A stretch of 64,000 nucleotides of DNA. It comes from an uncultured Treponema sp. (lineage in GTDB: Bacteria; Spirochaetota; Spirochaetia; Treponematales; Treponemataceae). Made by a program: the position numbers and the translations under genes. Position 1 is the stretch's first letter, and each line of letters begins with the position of its first letter. Shown here piece by piece: positions 1-7,908 of this stretch. The stretch covers positions 1-64,000 of the forward strand of contig CAMVJE010000005.1 in NCBI GenBank assembly GCA_947167745.1, written 5' to 3'. The notes under the pieces were generated by a model. That model was given only the letters and a program-made list of their open reading frames with translations, searched no databases and was not told the DNA's origin.

Positions 1-710
1 ATTCGAAGTCCAAGGAGTTCATTAAGTCTCATTCCTGTTCCGTATAAAATTTCGGTTGCAAGCCGCCTGCTTCCTTCAAGGCGGGAAATCACTGCGCGGA
101 CTTCTTCTTTGCTCAGAACGCAGGGAATGTGCCGTTTGTTTTTCGCGTGAATTATATTTTTGAAATTTTCCGGGTCCTGATTTCGCACAAAACGGAAGAA
201 AAAGAGCAGGGCGGCCAGCGCCTGATTCTGGGTCGGGGCACTTAAATTTTGTTTTACTGCAAGGTTTGTCAGAAAGGCATTTATCTGCTCCTGAGTGCTT
301 GAGGCTGTGTTTTTCTGAGCACGCAAAAAAGTTTTTGCCCAATAAAGATAGTTTTCGATTGTCCGGGGGCTGTAATGCTTTGTGACCAGGATTTCCTTGA
401 GTTTTTGAAGCTCCTGAGAATCAGGCTGATGACTTAAAGGCTCTGGCTCGACTCCGTTTTCCTCTGGGTTTTTATAAGAAAAAGGCACTTTTTTTCTATT
501 TTCTTCTATAATGAAGTCGCCTGTTTGATAAATGTTTTCAAGGAGAAGGTCTAAAGATTTCTGCTCGCAGGGAATCAGCCAGATTTTTCGCTGGGGATTA
601 TATGTCCGTCCGGGGACGGCCCGAACTGCATTAAGCATAGAAGTAGAAAATCCGCCTTCAAACTGAATGCTTATAGAATTTGCATCAAAGCCACGAATGA
701 TTATTCTCAT
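1..710 (-). CDS. intI: Integron integrase (IntI-type tyrosine recombinase), 3' end cut by window edge
   Basis: Site-specific tyrosine recombinase that would insert and excise gene cassettes at attI/attC sites. The first 236 residues are visible. Residues ~1-95 are an extra N-terminal extension (contains AVPGRTYNPQRKIWLIP). The SAM-like core-binding domain follows (KHYSPRTIENYLYWAKTF, then ALAALLFFFRF), and the catalytic domain begins with IPCVLSKEEVRAVISRLEG and YGTGMRLNELLGLR, where Arg228 is the first catalytic arginine. These stretches match the IntI family much better than XerC/XerD. The rest of the catalytic domain, including the IntI-specific insertion and the Tyr, lies outside the window. 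The start is ATG at 710; no strong Shine-Dalgarno is visible. Treponema denticola is known to carry an integron, which makes this call plausible. A stand-alone phage-type integrase is the main alternative. Confidence 0.82.
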   Translation of the reverse strand, partial: MRIIIRGFDANSISIQFEGGFSTSMLNAVRAVPGRTYNPQRKIWLIPCEQKSLDLLLENIYQTGDFIIEENRKKVPFSYKNPEENGVEPEPLSHQPDSQELQKLKEILVTKHYSPRTIENYLYWAKTFLRAQKNTASSTQEQINAFLTNLAVKQNLSAPTQNQALAALLFFFRFVRNQDPENFKNIIHAKNKRHIPCVLSKEEVRAVISRLEGSRRLATEILYGTGMRLNELLGLR

Positions 711-1089
711 TATAAAAATATATTGATAACAGTCTTGATAAGGCAAGAATTTTCTTTGTTTGAAAAAAAGCCGCTCCGCCGTGTAAGGGCGCGAAGCGTT
801 CCGGAATGAACCTGGCTGCCATCAGGCAGACGGGGTGAATGAAGGAATGAGCGTTAGCGGAACCCTGAAAGGGCGGTTGCAAAAAAAATTTGCGCAAAAA
901 TATTAAGTCTATGAATGATTTTATTCATCTTTAGTTATGTGTCAAAAAATTCCTATTCTATTTTCTTCTGATTTATGCTATATTTTGCCAAAAGAAATTC
1001 ATCTGCGTGATTATGCGGATTTGCTGCACTTTATCTCAAAAGTCTGTGGCAATCTGTGTTAATCTGTGGATTAAATTGGAAGTAAAGTT
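711..1089. other. Gene-free structured region between intI and glnN
   Basis: No convincing gene is present. Positions ~765-885 hold several short GC-rich hairpins, for example CTGCC-ATCA-GGCAG near 825-838 and CCCTGAAAGGG near 873-883, ending in an A-rich run. Positions ~998-1072 hold copies of a dispersed repeat described separately. This is where a standard integron would have attI and its first cassette, but glnN follows directly and no attC-like site was recognised. Confidence 0.5.
1051..1072 (-). repeat. Dispersed repeat, AATCTGTG family
   Basis: Two tandem copies of AATCTGTG separated by TT, just upstream of the glnN ribosome binding site. In reverse complement this reads AATCCACAGATTAACACAGATT and matches copies at 3179-3315, 24723-24743 and 25711-25740. 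A looser copy (ATCTGCGTGATTATGCGGAT) starts near 1001. Confidence 0.6.
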
Positions 1090-3174
1090 ATGACCGTACC
1101 AGAGATTTTCGGAAGCATGGTTTTCAATGATGATGTGATGCGCGCCCGTCTGCCAAAAGACACTTACAAATCGCTCAAAAAGACGATTTCTGAGGGCTCG
1201 CCACTGGAACTTGATGTGGCCAATGTGGTTGCAAATGCGATGAAGGACTGGGCTATCGAAAAAGGTGCCACTCACTTCACTCACTGGTTCCAGCCGCTCA
1301 CTGGTGTCACTGCCGAAAAGCACGATTCTTTCATTTCACCAAACGGTTCCGGCGTTATCATGGAATTTTCAGGCAAGGAGCTGGTAAAGGGCGAGGTTGA
1401 CGGCTCATCTTTTCCTTCAGGCGGAATCCGGGCCACTTTTGAAGCCCGCGGCTACACTGCCTGGGACCCCACATCTTACGCCTTCATCAAGGACGGCTCT
1501 CTTTACATTCCAACGGCTTTCTGCTCTTACACAGGCGAGTCTCTGGACAAAAAAACGCCTCTCCTCCGCTCGATGGAAGCACTTAACACTCAGGCTTTGC
1601 GCATTTTGCGACTTTTTGGAAACACTTCGGCAAAGCGGGTCATCACGACTGTGGGGCCTGAGCAGGAATATTTTTTAATTGACAAAAAACTCTGGGAACA
1701 GAGAAAAGATTTGATTTTCACTGGCCGCACTCTTTTTGGCTCTATGCCGCCGAAAGGTCAGGAAATGGACGACCACTATTACGGCTCAATCAAGCCCCGA
1801 ATCGCTGAGTTCATGGCGGATTTGGACAACGAGCTTTGGAAGCTTGGAATTTTGAGCAAGACCAAGCACAACGAGGTCGCTCCCGCCCAGCACGAAATGG
1901 CTCCGATTTTTACCACGACGAACTTGAGCGCTGACCAGAACCAGCTTACCATGCGTCTTATGAAAGAAGTCGCTTTGAAGCACGGATTGTACTGTCTCCT
2001 TGCTGAAAAGCCTTTTGCCGGCGTAAACGGAAGCGGAAAGCACAACAACTGGTCGATGAGCACTGATGACGGCTTTAACCTTCTTGAGCCTGGCGAAACT
2101 CCCCGGGAAAACGCTCAGTTCCTTCTCATGCTCACGGCTGTTATTCAGGCTGTGGACAAGCATCAGGATTTGCTCCGTGACAGCGTTGCTTCTGCCGGAA
2201 ACGATCACCGCTTGGGTGCAAACGAGGCTCCACCGGCTATCATCTCAATGTTTATTGGCGACGAATTGCAGGCCGTCCTTGATTCTATCGAGACCGGCTC
2301 TCCTTACAGCCAGAAAACAAAAGAGAAAATGCAGATTGGCGTTTCTGTTTTGCCGGCGATTCCAAAGGACACGACAGACCGAAACCGAACTTCACCATTT
2401 GCCTTTACAGGAAACAAATTTGAGTTCCGCTCGCTGGGTTCAGCCCTTTCAATTTCTGGTCCAAATGTCGTTCTCAATACGATTGTGGCCGAAACATTGG
2501 ACGAATTTGCCACACGGCTTGAAAATTCAAAGGACCTGAACACTGACTTGCAGGAACTCATCAAAGAAAAAATCATCGAGCATAAGAAAATCATCTTCAA
2601 CGGTAACGGCTACGATGACGAATGGGTAAAGGAAGCCGAAAAACGAGGGCTTTTGAATCTCAAAACTTTGCCTGACGCAATGGAGCACTATCTTGACGCC
2701 CAGAATATCGAAATGTTCACAAAATACGGCGTTTACAGCGAAAGCGAGATGAAGAGCCACCACGAGGTCAAACTTGAAAAATACTCAAAAGTACTCAACA
2801 TTGAAGTAAACACAATGCTGGACATGATTTACAAGGACATTTTGCCGGCAAGCTATGCCTTTATGAGCGATGTGGCAAAATCTGCCTCTAAGGTGATGGC
2901 TGTTATTCCAAGCGCAAAATGCTCAGCTCAGACAAATGCCCTCAAAAAAATCACGGCGCTGGCCGACAAGCTGGACGAAAATGCTCAAAAACTTGAGAAA
3001 ATCCACAACACTGCCTGTATGATAGCTGATGTCCCGAAACAGGCAAGATTTTATGTTGATAAGGTGATTCCTCAAATGGAAGCCACCCGCAAAATCGCAG
3101 ACCAGATTGAGCCAATCCTAGGCGAAAAATACAAGCCTTACCCAAGCTACAGCGACCTGCTGTTTAGGGTATAA
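1090..3174 (+). CDS. glnN: Glutamine synthetase type III
   Basis: Cytoplasmic ATP-dependent ligation of ammonia to glutamate, the main entry of nitrogen when ammonium is scarce. At 694 residues it has the length of the GSIII family, much longer than GSI (~450-470). Family-typical stretches are THWFQPLTG near residue 60, [30 protein letters not shown] and the ATP/glutamate site region [10 protein letters not shown] followed by [18 protein letters not shown]. The ATG at 1090 has a GGAAG Shine-Dalgarno about 7 bases upstream. It is transcribed alone and ends in the bidirectional terminator at 3218-3258. The dispersed repeat immediately upstream may carry part of the promoter region. No riboswitch or PII gene is visible nearby. 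Confidence 0.95.
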   Translation: MTVPEIFGSMVFNDDVMRARLPKDTYKSLKKTISEGSPLELDVANVVANAMKDWAIEKGATHFTHWFQPLTGVTAEKHDSFISPNGSGVIMEFSGKELVKGEVDGSSFPSGGIRATFEARGYTAWDPTSYAFIKDGSLYIPTAFCSYTGESLDKKTPLLRSMEALNTQALRILRLFGNTSAKRVITTVGPEQEYFLIDKKLWEQRKDLIFTGRTLFGSMPPKGQEMDDHYYGSIKPRIAEFMADLDNELWKLGILSKTKHNEVAPAQHEMAPIFTTTNLSADQNQLTMRLMKEVALKHGLYCLLAEKPFAGVNGSGKHNNWSMSTDDGFNLLEPGETPRENAQFLLMLTAVIQAVDKHQDLLRDSVASAGNDHRLGANEAPPAIISMFIGDELQAVLDSIETGSPYSQKTKEKMQIGVSVLPAIPKDTTDRNRTSPFAFTGNKFEFRSLGSALSISGPNVVLNTIVAETLDEFATRLENSKDLNTDLQELIKEKIIEHKKIIFNGNGYDDEWVKEAEKRGLLNLKTLPDAMEHYLDAQNIEMFTKYGVYSESEMKSHHEVKLEKYSKVLNIEVNTMLDMIYKDILPASYAFMSDVAKSASKVMAVIPSAKCSAQTNALKKITALADKLDENAQKLEKIHNTACMIADVPKQARFYVDKVIPQMEATRKIADQIEPILGEKYKPYPSYSDLLFRV

Positions 3175-3178
3175 AATA

Positions 3179-3315
3179 AACCACAGATTACACAAATGTC
3201 ACAGATTTTTTATTTGTAAAAAGAAAGTCTCTCGTATTTCACGGGAGACTTTCTTTTTGGGAAAACATAATCTGAGTAATCGTCGAACGCAAAGCGTTCT
3301 AAGTAATCTGTGGTT
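3179..3315. repeat. Small element with 13-bp perfect terminal inverted repeats
   Basis: AACCACAGATTAC at 3179-3191 is the exact reverse complement of GTAATCTGTGGTT at 3303-3315. The 137-base interval fills most of the gap between glnN and purD and encloses a terminator hairpin. The end sequences belong to the same CACAGATTA repeat family as the copies at ~1051, 24723 and 25711. It contains no gene. Confidence 0.65.
3218..3258. terminator. Bidirectional terminator between glnN and purD
   Basis: A 14-bp perfect stem pairs 3218-3231 with 3245-3258 around a 13-base loop. The arms are flanked by A and T runs, so it can work for glnN on the + strand and purD on the - strand. Confidence 0.85.
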
Positions 3316-3320
3316 AAAAA

Positions 3321-4658
3321 CTAATTACTTTCTGCGGCACCTGGCAGACCGATATCTTTTCGGAAGAACATTCCCTCAAAATTTACGCCACCCAGAGCTT
3401 CGTAAGCCTTTTTCCATGCCTCATCGAATGAATCTCCGTGAGCGGAACATGCGAGAACGCGGCCACCGCTTGTGATGAGAGTCGGAGTTTTTGCCCGGCG
3501 GTCTTCGATTGCGCCCGCGATGAACACTTTTGCTCCCGCCGCGTCAATAACGCTGTTTGAAAGCGTGATGACTTTGCCTTTTGCATATTTGAGCGGGTAG
3601 CCACCGGAAACTGCAACAGGTGCCACCTGGAATCCGCTCTTCCACTTCATTTCAAATTTGTTGAGCGTGCCGTTTGTGATTGCCTCGCACAATTCAGAGA
3701 AATCAAAATCCATCATAGGAAGGACAGCCTGAGTCTCCGGGTCTCCCAAGCGGACATTGTATTCCAGGGCTTTCGGACCATCTTTTGTAATCATGAGACC
3801 AAAGAAAATAAAGCCCCGGTAGTCCATTTTTTCGGCGATGAGGCCTTTGAGTGTTGGCTGCAAGATATTTTTCTCAAACTGAGCCATTGTCTCAGCGGTG
3901 ACATCTTCGAGAGGACAAACGGCACCCATTCCGCCAGTGTTCGGGCCTTGCGCTCCGTCGAGAAGTCGTTTGTGGTCGCGGGCTGGCAGGAATGCCTTAA
4001 TGCAGGCCGTGCCCTTTGCCGCACTTTCTTCTGTGACGCTGACTGCCGCCAAAACTGAAATCTCAACGCCCTGAAGATATTCTTCGATTACGAGCTTTTT
4101 GCCGGCCTCTCCCAAATTTGCCGTAAGTTCTTCGACTGCATTTTCGGCTTCTTCAAGAGTTTTTGCGACGACTACGCCTTTTCCTGCCGCAAGACCGTCT
4201 GCCTTGATGACGATAGGCGCGCCCTTCTGGCGTACATAAGCAAGCGCTGAATTTTTATCGGTGAATGTTTCTGAATCGGCGCAGGCAACACCGTATTTTT
4301 TCATGAAGATTTTAGAAAGGTCTTTTGATGCTTCAAGGGCTGCCCCCTTTGCCTTTGGACCGACTGTTGGAATTCCTGCTTTCCAGAGAGCATCCGCGAT
4401 TCCTTCTGCAAGAGGATCTTCCGGACCTATGACTGCAAAGTCAACTTTTTCGCTGAGGGCGACATTTACCGCAACTTCGTTGAGCGATAAATTCTGTAAA
4501 GCGGGATTATCTTTTGGATTGATGTTTTTGCATTTTGGTTCGTGAGCCGTGCCGCCGTTTCCCGGTACGCAGATAACTTCTGAAATGCGATTTGACTGGG
4601 CTAGTCGCCATGCGATTGTGTGTTCGCGACCGCCGCTTCCGATAACTAAAACTTTCAT
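3321..4658 (-). CDS. purD: Phosphoribosylamine-glycine ligase (GARS)
   Basis: Second step of purine synthesis: ATP-dependent joining of glycine to phosphoribosylamine. Full length at 445 residues. It opens with MKVLVIGSGGREHTIAWRL (N-terminal PurD domain), followed by the ATP-grasp domain (IKADGLAAGKGVVVAKT, then GPNTGGMGA and VRLGDPETQ). The start at 4658 lies 9 bases after the stop of the upstream GGDEF gene, so the two can be co-transcribed. However, TAAAAT at 4665-4670 sits exactly 6 bases before the ATG with no Shine-Dalgarno, so purD may also have its own leaderless promoter inside the end of the GGDEF gene. No other pur genes are adjacent. Confidence 0.95.
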   Translation of the reverse strand: MKVLVIGSGGREHTIAWRLAQSNRISEVICVPGNGGTAHEPKCKNINPKDNPALQNLSLNEVAVNVALSEKVDFAVIGPEDPLAEGIADALWKAGIPTVGPKAKGAALEASKDLSKIFMKKYGVACADSETFTDKNSALAYVRQKGAPIVIKADGLAAGKGVVVAKTLEEAENAVEELTANLGEAGKKLVIEEYLQGVEISVLAAVSVTEESAAKGTACIKAFLPARDHKRLLDGAQGPNTGGMGAVCPLEDVTAETMAQFEKNILQPTLKGLIAEKMDYRGFIFFGLMITKDGPKALEYNVRLGDPETQAVLPMMDFDFSELCEAITNGTLNKFEMKWKSGFQVAPVAVSGGYPLKYAKGKVITLSNSVIDAAGAKVFIAGAIEDRRAKTPTLITSGGRVLACSAHGDSFDEAWKKAYEALGGVNFEGMFFRKDIGLPGAAESN

Positions 4659-4667
4659 GCTTATATT

Positions 4668-6392
4668 TTACAGAATTTCAGAAAGTTTTCTAGCCACAAG
4701 AAGAGCAAAAGATACTTCATCCCGGACAAAAGAACGGCCTGGTTTGTAGAGATCATAACAAATCAGCAGGCGGGGATTACCTTTTTTGTCTTTTGACAGA
4801 ATTTCGAGAATTGAAGCGATATTTGCATTTCGGTACATGTCGTAGCGGTCGCCGTCGATTGAGCCCAAAACATTTGTGTTATTTTGATGGAAAAATCCGT
4901 ATTTATTGAAAATCTGGAAGTAATTTTTGTGAGTTTTTATATAATCTCCGCGTAAATCATTTGAATCTACACCTACTATATATGAAACATCAAAATGTTT
5001 ATCGTATATGGTGATTTTTGAAATTTGGAGATGTTCTCTAAGAATTTTGAGGAGTTTTTTTATGGATGCAGGTTTGTCTTTTGTGACTTTTGAAAGCAGA
5101 TTGAGGATTTCAAGTTTTTTACTGACATTTTCTTCGTAGAACTGACCGCTGGCAACTCTATCGTCAACCTGTTTATTTTCGATGATGATTTTATCGTGGA
5201 TTTCGGGTTTGTAGATGATATAACAGTTGCGACCGCGATATTTTGCGATGTAAAGAGATTTATCTGCAATTTGGAAAAGTTCTTCGTAATTTCTTGCGTT
5301 GAGGGGGAATCGGGCAATACCCATAGAGCAGGTAACAACGCTGTCCGGTTCAACATTGGTGATGTTCCACTGAATGCCCGTGCGGATATTTCTCGTAACA
5401 TTGCGGATATCGTCTTCTTCGGTTAAGTCCAGAATGATGAGGAATTCATCGCCACCGATACGGCCTGCTATTCCTTTGCCCTTGATTGCATCAGTGATAC
5501 AGCTTGCTATTGTGACCAGAACCCTGTCGCCGAAAATATGGCCGTAAGAGTCGTTACATTCTTTGAATTTGTCTGCATCCAGAATGATAAGGGAACAGGG
5601 AGACTTTTCTTCGTTTATTTTTTTGATTGCCATTTCGGTGATGGCTTTTTTGTTGTAAAGACCGGTGAGACCGTCACGGCTTTCGGAATAGGTGTTCATG
5701 GACGGTTCATTTTCTTTGTTCTGGTTGATTGCCCCGACTATGAGCGAATTTAAACGGGTGCTTGTTTTAAGCGTGTGAATCGTTAGGATGTTTTTATTTG
5801 TTTGAAGAAGCTTGTAGTATTTATTGGAGATTAAGTTATTGATGTTTTTGAACATGCTGTCGAGTTGTGCAACAGTGTCATCATTGTAAAGATTAATCTT
5901 GAAAGTGTTTGTAAGGTAAGCTCTGAAAGCTTCGGCCGGTCCGTCAAAAATTGTGATTAAATCTTTTGTATTTTTAAGTGTGTATTTTTTGCCGTCGTAA
6001 GTAAAATAGTATGCATCAAAATTTTGCATGAGGGCCGTAAGTTCCCGGCTTTCAAGAAGGGCTTTATCCAGAAGCTGACGTGAATATGAAAGTTCCTCAA
6101 CTATGACATCAAACAAATCGCCGGATTTTGTGATTGTGAGGATACAGTTGATATAATTTTCGGATGGCTTTATTGTTGCAATGAAGTTTCGTTTTAAGTT
6201 GTTGTCTTCAAAATTTTGTAGGAAATATTTAAAATTTTTGACATCTGAATCTTCAAATATGTAAGAGATATTTATATTGAAATCTGTTTTGTGAATTAGA
6301 CGAAGAAATGAGCGATTACCATCTTTTACATTTAAATCTTTGTCGATAGTAAAATTGATGTCGCTCAAGCGTCGCTGATTTATAGGCTCCAA
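4668..6392 (-). CDS. GGDEF-domain diguanylate cyclase with N- and C-terminal sensory regions
   Basis: Probable cytoplasmic synthesis of cyclic di-GMP from GTP. The 574-residue protein has an N-terminal region (~1-100) with PAS-like character, a helical segment to ~235, a GGDEF domain (~238-400; RDGLTGLYNKKAI, DADKFKECNDSYGH, GRIGGDEFLI) and a ~150-residue C-terminal domain of GAF-like predicted character. The GGDEF motif is intact, so catalysis is expected. No RxxD allosteric inhibition site is seen just before it. No membrane segment is apparent. The start is TTG at 6392, chosen because AGGAG lies ~6 bases upstream and the ATG-less N-terminus continues in frame. A TATAAT-like box sits ~45 bases upstream in the 5' region. 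An HD-GYP protein at 35138 could be an opposing activity. Confidence 0.85.
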   Translation of the reverse strand: MEPINQRRLSDINFTIDKDLNVKDGNRSFLRLIHKTDFNINISYIFEDSDVKNFKYFLQNFEDNNLKRNFIATIKPSENYINCILTITKSGDLFDVIVEELSYSRQLLDKALLESRELTALMQNFDAYYFTYDGKKYTLKNTKDLITIFDGPAEAFRAYLTNTFKINLYNDDTVAQLDSMFKNINNLISNKYYKLLQTNKNILTIHTLKTSTRLNSLIVGAINQNKENEPSMNTYSESRDGLTGLYNKKAITEMAIKKINEEKSPCSLIILDADKFKECNDSYGHIFGDRVLVTIASCITDAIKGKGIAGRIGGDEFLIILDLTEEDDIRNVTRNIRTGIQWNITNVEPDSVVTCSMGIARFPLNARNYEELFQIADKSLYIAKYRGRNCYIIYKPEIHDKIIIENKQVDDRVASGQFYEENVSKKLEILNLLSKVTKDKPASIKKLLKILREHLQISKITIYDKHFDVSYIVGVDSNDLRGDYIKTHKNYFQIFNKYGFFHQNNTNVLGSIDGDRYDMYRNANIASILEILSKDKKGNPRLLICYDLYKPGRSFVRDEVSFALLVARKLSEIL

Positions 6393-6527
6393 GATGTCTC
6401 CTAATTCTAAATATTTTTACATAAAAGCTATTAATTATAGCATGGGATTTGATTTTTTTGAAAGAATTTTTTTCAAATTCTATCCAAATTTGACGAAATC
6501 TTACTTTTTTGAACCGATAATTTATTT

Positions 6528-6962
6528 ATGGACTATTTTTTTCTGTTTATTGGCAGCTTGATTCTTCTTTTTGCCCTTATGCTTTTTATGAAATTCAAGA
6601 AACTTCAGACTTCACCTGAGCAAAAAAATAAAAGCTTGCGTACTCAGAAAGATGAAAATGGAAAAATTGATTTTGTTCGCTGTCCATTATGCTCAACGCC
6701 ACTTGCAATAAATGAAGATTTGTTTTCAAGGATTTACCGTCCGATGACCACCGCTGACCAGAGAATGACTGTCCATGGTTGCCCGCACTGTTATCCCAAG
6801 CCGGAAGCCGGCGTAAAAAGAACTTGCCCTGTTTGCGGAAAAGAAGTTCCTTTGGATGGAGAATTAATTGCCCGACTTTTTAACCGAACCGAAGGCAAAA
6901 AACATGTACTTGTGACCGGTTGTTCAGAATGTTACAGAGGAAGCCCGCACGGACGCGGGTAA
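6528..6962 (+). CDS. Membrane-anchored double zinc-ribbon protein, unknown function
   Basis: 144 residues. Residues 1-22 form a single membrane anchor, followed by a short charged linker and two related zinc-ribbon-like modules. Module 1 has CPLC (near 53-56) and GCPHCYP. Module 2 has CPVCGKEVPLDGELIARLF and GCSECY. The modules look like an internal duplication: each is CxxC, a ~LxGELxxRLF helix, then GCxxCY. The start follows GATAAT by 6 bases with no Shine-Dalgarno, a leaderless-type arrangement. It stands alone between two opposite-strand genes. I do not recognise a characterised homologue. Confidence 0.7.
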   Translation: MDYFFLFIGSLILLFALMLFMKFKKLQTSPEQKNKSLRTQKDENGKIDFVRCPLCSTPLAINEDLFSRIYRPMTTADQRMTVHGCPHCYPKPEAGVKRTCPVCGKEVPLDGELIARLFNRTEGKKHVLVTGCSECYRGSPHGRG

Positions 6963-6987
6963 AAGGCAGTGTGTGATACGGAAAGCA

Positions 6988-7578
6988 CTAAATCCTCATT
7001 CTTCCTCGGAAACTTCTTGCGAGTGTGAGCCTGTCTGCGTATTCCAGATCTCCGCCTACCGGAAGACCACTTGCCAGGCGGGTGACTGTGAGACCTTCGA
7101 TTTCTGAAAGAAGCCGCTGGATGTAAAGGGCTGTCGTGTCTCCTTCGACAGTTGGATTTGTTGCTAAAATCACTTCTTTTACGGAGCCGGAACGAACGCG
7201 CTCCAATAGCTGGGCGATTCTCAGCTGGTCAGGACCGATTCCTTCGAGTGGCGCGATAACTCCACCCAGAACATGGAAAAGTCCTGAAAATTCGTGGGCA
7301 CTTTCTATTGTTGCCACATCTTGAGGCTGCTCAACCACGCATATGACACTCTGATCCCTCATTGGATTTGAGCAAATGGCACAGGGATCGCTTTCTGTCC
7401 AAGCACCGCAGACTGAACAGGCGTGAATTTTATCCTGCAGGGTGGACAGTTGATTTGCAAACCGCTGTATCCATGAAGAATCTGCTTTGAGAATATAATT
7501 TACCAGCCGTCCGGCAGATTTTTTTCCGATTCCGGGAAGGCGTGAAAATGAATCGGTGAGTTCGTCAATTGCTGTCAT
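6988..7578 (-). CDS. recR: Recombination mediator RecR
   Basis: DNA-binding clamp that, with RecO and RecF, loads RecA at gaps. It has 196 residues, the normal length. The N-terminal helix-hairpin-helix is LPGIGKKSAGRLVNYIL, the zinc finger is CSVCGAWTESDPCAIC, and the Toprim domain runs from VICVVEQPQDVATIE through the conserved LGGVIAPLEGIGPDQL. It is the last gene of the dnaX-ybaB-recR operon, an order conserved in many bacteria, and starts 9 bases after the ybaB stop. Confidence 0.96.
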   Translation of the reverse strand: MTAIDELTDSFSRLPGIGKKSAGRLVNYILKADSSWIQRFANQLSTLQDKIHACSVCGAWTESDPCAICSNPMRDQSVICVVEQPQDVATIESAHEFSGLFHVLGGVIAPLEGIGPDQLRIAQLLERVRSGSVKEVILATNPTVEGDTTALYIQRLLSEIEGLTVTRLASGLPVGGDLEYADRLTLARSFRGRMRI

Positions 7579-7587
7579 TTTTGTGCC

Positions 7588-7893
7588 TTACAGACCGGGA
7601 ATATTCATTCCGCCGAGGAGTGCACCTGATTTTTCTTTAATCCGCTCCTGAACTTTGTCCATTGCTGCGTGATGAGCGGCAATAATTAAATCCTGAAGCA
7701 TCTGTACATCCCTCGGATCAACTGCAATCGGGTCAAGCTTTATTGCAGTTATTTCAAATTTTCCGTTCAATGTGACCTGTACAATATTGCCACCGGAAGA
7801 GCCTGTCTCGCTGATTTGAGCAAGTTCTTCTTTCATAGTGTTCATTGTGCCTTCAAGATTCTTGAGGTTTTTTACCATTTCAAATGGATTCAT
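7588..7893 (-). CDS. ybaB: Nucleoid-associated protein of the YbaB/EbfC family
   Basis: Small dimeric DNA-binding protein of 101 residues. The family pattern is clear: NPFEMVKNLKNLEGTM coiled N-terminus, QVTLNGKFEITAIKLDP in the middle and VQERIKEKSGALLGGMNIPG at the end. In spirochaetes (Borrelia EbfC) members bind DNA broadly and affect gene expression. It sits between dnaX and recR with a clear GGAG ribosome binding site 8 bases before ATG and 15 bases from the dnaX stop. Confidence 0.95.
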   Translation of the reverse strand: MNPFEMVKNLKNLEGTMNTMKEELAQISETGSSGGNIVQVTLNGKFEITAIKLDPIAVDPRDVQMLQDLIIAAHHAAMDKVQERIKEKSGALLGGMNIPGL

Positions 7894-7908
7894 GTTGTTC
7901 TCCTGATT

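Noticed and set aside
685..897. Possible 70-residue minus-strand gene before intI
   Set aside because: It overlaps the intI start, has no ribosome binding site and runs through hairpin-rich repeat DNA.
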